From: Sclerotiophoma versabilis
Lineage: Eukaryota > Ascomycota > Dothideomycetes > Pleosporales > Didymellaceae
Length of the DNA stretch: 64,000 nucleotides
Reading direction: 5' to 3'
NCBI GenBank assembly: GCA_012274445.1
Contig: JAAROD010000033.1
Coordinates: 310,001 to 374,000 of the forward strand
In this document: positions 11,454-21,383 of the stretch, one piece after another
How the letters are laid out: every line of letters starts with the position of its first letter
Numbering within the stretch: the first letter of the stretch is position 1
Notes under the pieces: generated by a model
What the model was told of the DNA's origin: nothing
The model's input: only the letters and a program-made list of their open reading frames with translations
Databases searched by the model: none
Position numbers and translations under genes: made by a program

Positions 11454-12691
11454 GTTGGGGATTGAGATTCGTCCTTAAGTTGTTGGTCAAGTGTTGTCGT
11501 TGGGACAAGAGGACAACATCGGTGTTTATGCTGCTGTGCATTCAATCATCGAGCTATATGTGCGATCTCAGACCTGTTGTATTGCAGGAACTTCTTAAGA
11601 GATCATATAATTGGGTGGACTTGGACAAGCTTAGGATAGTTGGCAGGCCCACTGGTAGTTGCCGCCAATCTTAAAACTGTAAACGTAGAACGAAAATCTG
11701 CCAACGAAAGGTTTACTAGAACCGGTTTTGTGTAATAGTTTAAGACCTGGAGACAGTTTACGGTATTGTTTAAAGCTACTGCATGATACTGCAATACTTG
11801 CATGTTACTAAGGCTTGTGCAGACTGCATTGTTACTATAAACATCCTTCGCTGTACTATCTTCAAGGTCGCGACAATGTGTTGCATCATCTTAAGCTGTG
11901 TTTTCATCAGATTCCCATCTAGACCTAAGAAGCTGTCGTCGCATACGAGTGATCCGCCTCCGTATGAGTTAGTCTATTCCACATTCCTCACCGTACAAAA
12001 GCTTAACCTAACGCTAACGGTCCTACAGAACCCTGCCTATAACTAAGCCTCTTAAAGTCGGGTCAAGATATCCAGAACTTATCGTTCCAGATGGTAAGAA
12101 ACAGCGTGCATTAAGAAGTATGGAAGAAATTCTAATTGTACGTTCAAGAAGCTCAAGCCAGCCGGAAGATTAGCATCTGTGCGACAGAAGTCAAGCTTCA
12201 CAAGAAGTCCTAGTCAAGAGGGGCTGAATGGATCGCTATTGGCTGGGATTGTGGCGATAATTATCGTTTTAGTGTTATCGCTGGTAGCTTTCATGTTTAG
12301 CCAAAGCCGTAGACGTCGACGTATGCAAGAACAAGGAAGAACTGGCAGCGAAGTTAGAGCAGTTTGAGCTTTCTGTAGGATCAATACAAGTTCCGCAGAC
12401 ATATCTGCTAGCTTACAGTAGTCTCATCAGTAATGAAGCCGGTATCATTTACGTAGTTTAGCAGCTTTCAGGCCTTACTAACGATCGACATTGCTCACCA
12501 GAAAAGGGCTACCGCTGTCGTAATCAGTAGGGGAAAAAAGGAAAAAAAACAAACATTTGAGAGAGAAGTTCTTATTTACTAGATTTTTCTAAGGTGTGAA
12601 CCCGCGATTTATTATACAAATGAGCCTCATTGTGGTCGTGTATTTGCGCGTCTATTGTAATGCCATGAAACGCCTGCTCCTTCTCCCGCTG
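11454..12691. other. Gene-poor stretch with one possible membrane-segment frame
   Basis: Short frames only. At 12179-12367 (+) a frame has one strong hydrophobic segment, GSLLAGIVAIIIVLVLSLVA, followed by RRRRR, the shape of a single-pass membrane tail. It might be the last exon of a lost gene, but I find no upstream exon. Confidence 0.4.
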
Positions 12692-12764
12692 TCACAAAAG
12701 CATCGTGGACCCAATGAAACGGTCTGCATGGCCAGGGCTCTGGAGTCTGCTAGATGTCAATATA

Positions 12765-13163
12765 TTATTTTGAAGGACATCTCGCAGCCCAGACCTTGCG
12801 TTCCTGTTTAAAACCGCTTTGAAAAGCCAACGAAGACTCTTGTTCTTCGTGCCGAGATATTTGGCATAACTGTCGCAACTGCACAAGCTCGCTAGAGAGT
12901 CTGTTTACCTGCTCTGCAAGTTCCGCAGATCGCATGCACTCGCTTAAAAGCTTAGCGCGAGTTTGGCCGTGCATCCATATCTCCCACTCGAGGATTTGTG
13001 ACAAATGTAGATATGTGTTTGGCTGCGGCGGCGGCTGACCTGTGATGTGATCCATGGAGACCGGCAACTGAGTGGGCCATGTTGGGGTGTAGGCAAGTTC
13101 GACTGGTTCTGAGGCATCGCCATTGACTGATTGGCAAGACAATAGAGGGGGCGTAGTAGGCAT
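12765..13163 (-). CDS. Small coiled-coil orphan, paralogue of the 34.2 kb gene
   Basis: A single frame from ATG 13163 encodes 132 residues. It shares a clear block with the protein at 34196-34648: VELA.TPTWP..LP, then QPN.YL.LSQILEWEIW and QTRA. The rest is predicted helical with heptad-like leucines (NRLSSELVQLRQL). The family is unknown to me. Conservation between the two copies supports real coding. A TATATATATA run lies about 65 bases upstream of the ATG. Confidence 0.7.
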   Translation of the reverse strand: MPTTPPLLSCQSVNGDASEPVELAYTPTWPTQLPVSMDHITGQPPPQPNTYLHLSQILEWEIWMHGQTRAKLLSECMRSAELAEQVNRLSSELVQLRQLCQISRHEEQESSLAFQSGFKQERKVWAARCPSK

Positions 13164-13229
13164 GGCTTGGTTGTCGAATGAATTGTAAAGCGTTCGTTGG
13201 TAGACAGCGAAAGAAACAGGAACTTTGCG

Positions 13230-13241
13230 CTATATATATAG
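13230..13241 (-). promoter_or_regulatory. TATA-like run before the 13163 gene
   Basis: An uninterrupted TA run about 65 bases upstream of the minus-strand ATG at 13163 fits a core promoter position. Confidence 0.35.
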
Positions 13242-13825
13242 AAAAAAGCCTGTAAAATTAGTATCTAGTACTACCTGTTACAATAGAATCTGAGAACAGT
13301 TTTCTGTTACAAGACCTTCAGAGTTCAAGGTACGGGTAACTGGCTTCAGAAACCCGTAAATTTCAGGGCTACCCACAACATACAAACACGCTTCACGTGG
13401 GCTGCTGAACTGCAGCCTACCGTACCGTTTTAAAGTTAACAAATAGTAACTAAACAAGCTTTAGTTGTATTGCATAATGGCTAAATCTACCTAGCTAGCT
13501 TATTGCTATGCCGTATACCCTTTTCAACAGCCAGAACACTCCTCATGACCAATGTGGGATGAAATCCATTCCTAGATAGTTGTCAGCTTGCGACAAGTCA
13601 CTCTGGGTAAAGATCCAACCTTTCTGTCCCTGAAACACTTGTACACCAGAAAATCACCCTCTCGCTGCACTGTAATGTACAACGAAGGGATAGTGGCAAA
13701 CAAATCGCACTCAAAGCTCTGAGTCCCTTCTTCTTCTAAAGGCAGGGACTGCCTTGAATGATTGTGGATTCGAAACGTAGCGTTGGAAACCTATCTTAAT
13801 CAGTTTACCAGAAGACTTATAGATA
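13242..13825. other. Intergenic; nothing recognised
   Basis: Low-complexity, moderately AT-rich sequence with only short overlapping frames. I see no gene or repeat. Confidence 0.5.
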
Positions 13826-14854
13826 CTATTGGGCGTCACAAACGTCGTTGCAATTTTCGTCCATATGATGCAATATTTCAGGAAACCCCAGAGGTAGCTC
13901 AAAAGCATCATCTTCACCACCACGCTCGACTCCTCTGTGGTGACATCGGTGTATGCGAAAGCTCGGAGGCTGGAACTTAAATGGCAGTTGATTCCAATCG
14001 TGCTCTGGCCAGATATCTGTCCACTCTGATGAGCTTGAGTACTCCGGTGGACTACCTTGACACAAGTGTAAGCTATCTGGCGGTTCGATAGATATCGATG
14101 CGGGGAAGTTAACGGTCACTGCACAAGTGGCATCTACTTCTGAAGGCGTCTGGGGTAGAAGAGTGTAGGCTGTTTCGTCTAATGAATGCTCTTCCTGGAG
14201 GTCTGAGTAGTTCATACTCAGGTCAGCATAGATAACACTGGTATCGTGGCTTAAAGAGCTTTCTAGTGTCATCGATTCCTGCAATTCTATGTCAAAACTG
14301 TTGCGATCTAAATGCTCAGACTGGCGTACAAGTGGTTCTTCAATGGTAGAATCGTAGATTTGGACATCTTCCGAACGCCTGATTTCTGCATATACGGTCG
14401 CATCGGAGGAATCCGCAAATCGACGAAGCAGAAGGAAAAGCAGGTCCTCTTCTTGGAGAGGGCCTATTTCGCTGATGCAGTCCTGAAACTTATCCAGTAG
14501 CTCGGTAAGACGACAGAAAACCTGACTGTACTGTATTTTGATAAGCCGCGGTAGTTCATTGGTCGGCGATGTGTGACCTGGGCCGTACTGTGAGGAGTTG
14601 TTAGAAGTCGGTTAGCTTTAATGCTATTTGCAAATACTAACTGCGCTCGTGAAGTGTGGATCTCTAATGTATCTAAGGTGGTTCTTGAAATCTTCTGAAC
14701 TCGGCTTGCCCTTTTTCACTAGAGTGGATTGGTATTTGGCATTCTTGATCTTCCACAGCTGATCTGAAGAGATATGCGTCGAATATGCAGGCGGGGGTAG
14801 AGGCGAAGCCAAAGAAATTGGGGAAGCAGGAGCAGGAAAAGAAGAGGTATCCAT
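13826..14854 (-). CDS. Hypothetical protein, two exons
   Basis: Exons 14854-14642 and 14587-13826 join in phase across a 54 nt intron with a GCTAAC branch site, giving 324 residues. The N-terminus is proline/serine-rich. The next part (SSDQLWKIKNAKYQSTLVKK, then LTELLDKFQDCISEIG) is helical. The C-terminal half is acidic and rich in Ser, Pro and Glu. I do not recognise the family. The acidic, low-complexity second half would suit a nuclear protein, but that is a guess. Confidence 0.6.
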
Positions 14855-15588
14855 AAGGGATGTTCTAAGAGAGGATGGGTGCGAGAGTGCTCAATAGCGA
14901 CAAGTGTTAATGAATACTCTGCGAGAGACAAGAAATCAGGTAGAAATGATCACACAAGGCCCCATCGATCATTCCAGCAATATGGAAACATGCTGCAGGA
15001 TGGATTGAACTCGGTAAGCAGATTCCTGGTGCAGTGCGAGTACATTAGTGGCATCAAAATACAGCTTTCTGTTATCAGTTTCAGCTTATGCTCCCACCAC
15101 TAATTCAGATACAAATGCGATCAATGGGTACGTCGGAAACCCGGAGACTGTTGTCTGATGATCGACAGGGCCGAATGGTTCGTAGGTTGGTTGGGTTCAA
15201 GCTAATTGACCCACCCAATACGACGAGATGCAGGGGTGAGGCACGGGTAAAGTGGGCGCATATTGATAGCACAGCAGGCGCTTGCGAAGAACGGTATCCT
15301 GAAAACAGGAACACAACGTCCACACTGGTCTCTGCTCAGTTGAGGGTTCTACCTGCCCCCGTCGTGTCCTCGGAGGGTTCCAAACGCATCAGACAATTTT
15401 ACGGCCCTGTTAGGTTACATCACGTGCTCTCGGCGGAGTTTCGGCGTTGGAATACACGAATATATCGTTCGCGCACGTTTGGACTTCGGCTATTTCAGCC
15501 TACGTTAGCCGATACAGCACACTGTACAAGATATCGTGGTATTTTGTGGGAATGCTTGCTTGTTTCCCTGGCTACAGACCAGGACGAG
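14855..15588. other. Intergenic; no supported gene
   Basis: A plus-strand frame (15088-15621) is open by chance composition, with no motif and no support from splice signals. I do not call it. Confidence 0.45.
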
Positions 15589-16386
15589 CTACTGGCCCAG
15601 GGCGCTGCATGGCTTATTTGACATGCTTAATTTCAGGCGATTGTACCCGTCCTCTTGCACTCTGAAGCCCAGATTGTCCCAAAACTTCTGAGAAGCGATG
15701 TCTGTTCTTGCCTTCCATGCCGCGAATCCTTTCTCCTGAAATATAATGGATAAATCTCTGTACCCAACGTGTATGTGCCTCACTCTACAAATCAATGCCT
15801 GCCACTGTGACCTTTGCTGGAATGCTTTGTTCAGCATCTCCGAATTCTCTGGATTCCAGTCTTCGCGTTCGAACTGAACTTGAATCTGTTCGCGGCCTGC
15901 TGTAGAAGGAAGGACTGGTGATAGATCAACAGGCTCGTCAAAACGTTGCCTTGTGTCAACTATAAGTGTAATGGTCCCTTTTGAATGAAGCGATCTTGGG
16001 ATAGATTTGTTGACAAAACTTCGCACCTGGGTTGCCCTAAGTGCAAACTGATTCTTAATCAGATATAAAGAGTGAAACTCTGCACGGATTTGCCGAGAAA
16101 CTTGTGTGAGGCTGCGGACTCCGCTTCCTTTGGTATGAACAGCACGGTGACTCTTTATCTTAATAGCTGTAGGCTCTAAGCAGAACTCGTAAAAGAAGTT
16201 ACGAATATCTGTAAAATCCAATAAGTTTAGATTTGTTGACGAAGCTCTGCCTTACGCACCTGGTGGGAGATCCAGAAATCGAAACGGTGCCATTGGATCG
16301 TCTGCACTCGGGTCTTTCCGTAGTGCCCTGGTTATGGAACGAGTAGCCCTGAGTGATGCCGCTGACATCAACAACGAATCCTCCAT
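15589..16386 (-). CDS. F-box-like hypothetical protein
   Basis: Exon 1 (16386-16260) and exon 2 (16208-15589) join in phase across a 51 nt intron, giving 248 residues. The joined sequence reads FRFLDLPPDIRNFFYEFCL, the typical start of a large fungal family resembling F-box proteins. SLTQVSRQIRAEFHSLYL follows, the usual second block. Such proteins may recruit targets to SCF ubiquitin ligases, but many in this family have no tested role. It looks intact and is convergent with nothing nearby. Confidence 0.75.
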
Positions 16387-17476
16387 CTTCGGGTTTGTCT
16401 GTGTAGACTAGAAAGAAGTAATAGCTAGAGGCAGCGCATGAGTATCAGCATATGTAATCGTATTTAGAGTGAAAACGTACGTGTTGAGAGTTTGGGGAGG
16501 AGACTTATGGCTTGTGTAAAGGGATTCCATTTGTGCTGGTTGAGGCTTTAATTCGGACGGCTGGTTGCTCTATATACACTTGCGGTGATCCGGTTCGGTC
16601 GGTGTTCGCTTTGTCCTATGTGCCGTTTCATTAAGCTTAGAGTCCTGTCTGATGTAAGTGTCAGTACAAACCCTATCGGAATGTCCGCTCGTAGCACTTC
16701 CGTGCCTGCAAAAACCCGCCATAATGGAATCAAGATGGTACTATTCTTGTTCTCCTGTCTCGACAACCAACCGATCTCATTGCATACCACAGTCATGCCT
16801 TTTTCGAGTGTAATCACCTCTCACTCCGTGGCGCAGTGTGTTTCGGCTTTATGTGTAGGGTGTAGATGCTCTCATGACTGACGAATTATAGTCCATGGTA
16901 TGATCTCAATTCCGCCATACGCCCGAAGCCACGTACTCATATAAGGCACAGTGCATCTCGGCCTTATGCGAGAGCAGGAGGTGCCTTGTGACTGGCTGTC
17001 TGAAGCCCGCAGCATGCCATAGTTGCCGCCGTATGATAGAATGATGCACCTTAACTTTATGCGAAGGCCTCTTTTCATGGTTACAAGGCCAATCGTCAAC
17101 TGGGATGTCTCTTAGTGGCGACGGCACAGCACATCCACGGTGCTGGGAGAGGACATCGAGCCCGGAAGACTTTCACCACAGCGGCAAAGGTTTCACCCAG
17201 ATTAACGATAGCTGCCTCGTTAATGCACAGAGAGCCTAGCAGAGAGGCTAATTAGATACCATAGCGAATTGAATCACTCTGCAGATGAAGCCCAGTGACA
17301 GTCTGAGGCGTAGACAACGATCGGTGTCTCGGGTGGGTAGGAGAATGTTGCCACATGTCGTGAGATGGACAAGATGCGCACATTGATCTGTTGTGTAGGT
17401 GACTGCAGCTCGACATGTCGGCCATAAAAGGCTTGTCATCACCCTACTTTGAGGACTGAACACACTCCTATTCACA
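16387..17476. other. Intergenic; nothing recognised
   Basis: Several short frames exist on both strands; none shows a motif. The 3' part is the presumed promoter of the gene at 17477. Confidence 0.45.
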
Positions 17477-18788
17477 ATGGACCAGACTTTTTTTAACTTC
17501 GACCTGCTAGGAGGTGAAGTAATTTGGGGCAGCGAAGAAGTTTTTGATAACTACAATGTGAGTCAGTTCCAATCGAGCAAGGCAGCATGACTGAAACTGA
17601 CAGGCAATGGAGTTACTCGAGGGTGTGCACCCGACACCTGAATCTGTAGAAGCGTTACCGCAACGTGAATTCAATCTCATGGGGGCTCTTGATATCACAC
17701 AAACATTCGATATGTCAATGGCTGCCACCACCTGCAATTTTGAGACTACGACCACAAGGGCACCAATGCTCGCCATCTCAGAGATCACAGCCCTGAGCTT
17801 CAGTCCTTCAACTCCAAAGGCACCAATGCTCGCTATCTCGCAAGTTGAAGTTCTGACATCTTATGAGCCAACTCAGTCAAATCAAGAAGATGAACAGAGC
17901 CGTTCGAAGTATCAGCTGTCATCAGCTGACGAAAATCGTGGGGTTTTTGCCTCCAGTACCTTATTGGGTGAAGCTTCTAAGGATAGCGGTCTCTCATCAG
18001 TCATGGCAGCATCAGCCAAGGGGCCGGAACCGCAAATGTTTGATACTGTCACTCCTCGACGGTCATCTCAACACGCAGAATTCCGCCAAGTATCCGCATT
18101 ATCAGGCCCTCAGCATGGCGTAATGGCCAACCTGTCTGTTCTTTCTACGACCCCTCTTTCAATAGGGATTGGGACCCGGGAAGCACCGGGTTCAAACAGT
18201 TCAGACCCTATCATAATTGATGACGAGACAGACGATGAAAGGCCAAAAACCAAAGCAAACACAGCAATCAATATACCACCTGGCGCTGCGATCCACTATA
18301 ACGAGGTCCGGTTTAGTGAGGAGACTGCGTTGCGAAAACTCGGTCCTCGCAAAAGAGCTCGGGTAGAACGTAAAGGAGAGGTTCAATGGGTGCAATATAG
18401 GAACAAGGTATTAGCTGATCTGAAATCAGGGTTCCACAAGCAGGAGTCTTACTGGTTTGAAGTGCGGGAATCCCCAGTCGTGGCTATGGATCCCATGGTC
18501 CAGAAGCACGACGAATTGGTAAAAGAGATTGGTGAGCTCTACCGAGACACGGAAAGGATATCGGTAGAAGATGTGCGTACGCTGCACAATTCTTACATCG
18601 GGCTCATAGATCACTTGTTGTCTGCCTCAGAGTGTATCGCAGTCAAGCCTACATTGGAGAAGCTTCGCAACACCATGGATGAAGTTTTGGAGAATTCAGA
18701 GACCATCTCAGGCATCTACACTCAGCGAATAGGAGATTGCGATACGCACGATGGTGATTACCATCCTTCAAAAAAGCGACGGCAATGA
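17477..18788 (+). CDS. Hypothetical nuclear-type protein with acidic SUMO-interaction-like motif
   Basis: Exon 1 (17477-17557) and exon 2 (17604-18788) join in phase across a 46 nt intron, giving 421 residues. Visible features are a near-duplicate APMLAIS(E/Q) block about 22 residues apart near residue 90, PIIIDDETDDE near residue 245 (hydrophobic core then acids, as in SUMO-interacting motifs), basic clusters GPRKRARVERK and PSKKRRQ that could be nuclear signals, and a helical C-terminal third. I do not recognise a family. A role in chromatin or transcription is inference from these motifs only. Confidence 0.7.
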
Positions 18789-18929
18789 TGTCAACGTAGC
18801 TTGTATATCCCAGAGTAGAGTATTAGAAGCTATGAAGGTCGGATTAAATCTCCTGAGTTCCCCTTATCCAATTGGTCTCCTTGGGCAACTAAGACGTCCA
18901 TAGAATCTCTGTGTATAAAATTAATAGCT

Positions 18930-19340
18930 ATGCAGAGGGATAAAGCTACCTGTAGAGGAAAATTAGAGGCACTGACACATATACTAGAAACAGCACCGCA
19001 AGAACCTAAAACAGATCTGAGCCTACCTGTACAGGAATAGTAGAGGTACTGGATTATGCTAAAAACAGGTTTCTACACTACGCAGAGAACTAAAAACAGA
19101 TCTGAGCCTACCTGTACAGGAATAGTAGAGGTACTGGATTATGCTAAAAACAGGTTTCTACACTACGCATACAACTAGAAACAGAACTAAAGCTACCTGT
19201 ACAGGAATAGTAGAGGTACTGGATTATGCTAAAAACAGGTTTCTACACTACGCATACAACTAGAAACAGAACTAAAGCTACCTGTACAGGAAGAGTAGAG
19301 GCGCTGATATCTGAAATACATAGAGAAGCAAAAGCTATCT
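18930..19340 (+). repeat. 85-bp tandem minisatellite in a broken frame
   Basis: The palindrome CCTGTACAGG recurs at 19026, 19111, 19196 and 19281, exactly 85 bases apart, with a diverged unit at about 18949. Units share ACTGGATTATGCTAAAAACA and GGTTTCTACACTACGCA and are almost identical. Flanking sequence reads like coding on both sides (KATCRGKLEALTHIL before, KATCTGRVEALISEI after). Since 85 is not a multiple of 3, expansion would have broken that frame. It lies just outside the left inverted repeat of the pogo element. Confidence 0.85.
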
Positions 19341-19377
19341 CTGGCGACATATGCGAACAAGACGAATTTACTTACTA

Positions 19378-19419
19378 ACGTAATCCACTATCGAGATGGT
19401 CACACCACCGAAATGATCA
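19378..19419 (+). repeat. Left terminal inverted repeat of the 19.4 kb element
   Basis: Begins ACGTAATC and ends AAATGATCA; pairs with 21181-21222. Confidence 0.9.
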
Positions 19420-19457
19420 CTTTGCCAAGACCACATCTCTTTCTACTACCCATCACA

Positions 19458-21104
19458 ATGCCGCAACACTCTGATCTTGAATCGCTCCCTTATAAGGAGA
19501 GAGTTATCTTAGCTATCCAAGCAATTAAATCCGACGCGTCACTAAGCCAGCGACGCGCTGCTGCTCTCTACAACGTTAATCAAAGCACAATCAGCAACCG
19601 ACGCGCTGGTCAAACTTCACGACGCGATTCCCACCCCAATCGATCAAAGCTTTCAAAGAATGAAGAGGAGGTGATTGTACAAACAATAAGAAAGCTTGAT
19701 AAGCAGGGGTTTGCCTCTACGTTCAGCTACGTACGCGATATGGCCAATCAACTGCTTGTAGCGCGTAGAGGAGAGATAGTTGGTATCAACTGGGTATATC
19801 GGTTGATTAGCCGGAGACCTGATATCAAATCCCAGATAACTAGACTTTGGGATCACCAGAGGGTCTTGTGCAGCGATCCAGCTATTATCAGCCCCTGGTT
19901 TGACCTTGTACGCAACACCAAAGCCAAGTATAGTATTCTAGACGAAGATACCTACAACTTTGACGAGACTGGCTTCCAAATAGGTGTTGGAGGAACTGTT
20001 AAGGTTGTGACTGTGTCTGAGAGGCGTCTTAAGCCAATTGGAGTTCAACCTGGCGACCGTGAGTGGGTAACGTTGATTGCCGGTATCAACGCTATGGGGT
20101 GGTTAATCCCACCCTTCTTTATCCTCAGAGCAAAGTACCACAATCAAGCCTGGTATCACCAAACCAATAAGGAGTGGAGGATTGCTGTTAGCGACAATGG
20201 TTGGACTACTAATGAAGTTGGCCTTGACTGGCTAAAGCACTTTATTCAGCATACAGAGGCACGTACAGTAGGTAGTTACCAACTGCTTATACTTGACGGC
20301 CACAAGAGCCACTAATCGCTTGCGTTCTAAGATCTCTGTGAGCAGAGCAAGATTATTACCCTCTGCATGCCTGCCTATGCCTCACACCTTCTTCAGCCGC
20401 TTGATGTTGGTTGTTTTGCTGCCTTAAAGCGTGCGTACCGGAAGGAGATCGGAGTCTTGGCAAACAGCCACATCAACTATATCAACAAAAAGGCCTTTCT
20501 AGATACCTATAGAAAGGTCCACGACAGTGTTTTCTCGTACAATAATATCAAATCTGGCTTCAGAGCAGCTGGTTTAGTACCAGACAACCCAGGGGCAGTG
20601 CTATCTAAGCTTGAAGTAAAGCCTCGCACGCCAACACCACCGCTACTAGGCTCTACCCCTTGGCAACCAAAAACACCAAGCAACGCTGTTGAAATAGATG
20701 CTCAATCAACCTTAATCTTGAACCGGATTCAAACTCACGCTAGCTCATCTCCAGCTTCAATTATTGAGATGGTGCAGCAGTTCAAGAAGGGAGCTGAAAT
20801 GATGGTGCATTCCCAGGTGCTTCTAGCAGCTCAAGTAGCTGATCTTGAGGCAGCTAATAACGCTGCTTCTGAGCGTAAAAAGCGTAAAAAGAAGCGAATC
20901 CAGAAGGGAGGGACTCTTTCATAGGCAGAGGCAGAGGTGTTAATTGCTTAAAAGGACGCAGAGGTGCAGGTTGAGAAGAAGAGGCGTAAGGAGAGAAGAG
21001 TAGCAGGTGGTAGTCGGTTGTGGATTCAACGCTGCAAAAGCTGTGCTAAACCAGAACACAATAAGCGCACCTGTACAAAAGATGCAGTAGTATTAGGCAA
21101 TTAA
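19458..21104 (+). pseudogene. pogo/Fot-like transposase with four nonsense codons
   Basis: One frame runs from ATG 19458 (or 19413) to 21104 and encodes an N-terminal helix-turn-helix (AALYNVNQSTISNR), a CENP-B-like second DNA-binding part, and a DDE-type core: NFDETGFQIG, LILDGHKSH and LLQPLDVGCF carry the three acidic positions. A C-x2-C-x4-H-x4-C knuckle (CKSCAKPEHNKRTC) sits at the end. The frame is interrupted by TAA at 20313, TAA at about 20328, TAG at about 20922 and TAA at about 20949. Each becomes CAA or CAG by one T-to-C change. Confidence 0.9.
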
Positions 21105-21180
21105 ATCTGTCTACTTTTTATTACAATAGCTGGTTGTGGCGTTGAAATATTAAGGTAGACAGGTAGGTTGCTGCATTTAC

Positions 21181-21222
21181 TGATCATTTCGATGGTGTGA
21201 CCATCTCGATGGTAGATTACGT
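21181..21222 (-). repeat. Right terminal inverted repeat of the 19.4 kb element
   Basis: Reverse complement of 19378-19419 with three transitions; followed by TA. Confidence 0.9.
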
Positions 21223-21383
21223 TATATCTGAAACATAACTTTACGAAACGCTTCCTTGGTTTATTCCTTGCAACTCTACAGCAAGACGTTCTACACAATG
21301 ATATGTGAGTTTAAAGCATGTAGAGTCACAATAGATTTGTGCAGAGATAACTGTACTGGCCTACGAAACTCAATGCTATTATA

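Larger units (their letters stand above)
19378..21222 (+). mobile_element. pogo/Fot-like DNA transposon with TA target duplication
   Basis: A 1,845 bp element is bounded by 42 bp inverted repeats (19378-19419 and 21181-21222) with 3 mismatches, all transitions. TA dinucleotides flank both ends (19376-19377 and 21223-21224), the usual Tc1/mariner-pogo target duplication. One transposase gene fills the interior and carries stops, so the copy is not autonomous. Confidence 0.9.

Noticed and set aside
18930..19340. CRISPR-like or LTR-like array.
   Set aside because: Units are contiguous at 85 bp with no unique spacers, and this is a eukaryotic genome; it is a minisatellite.
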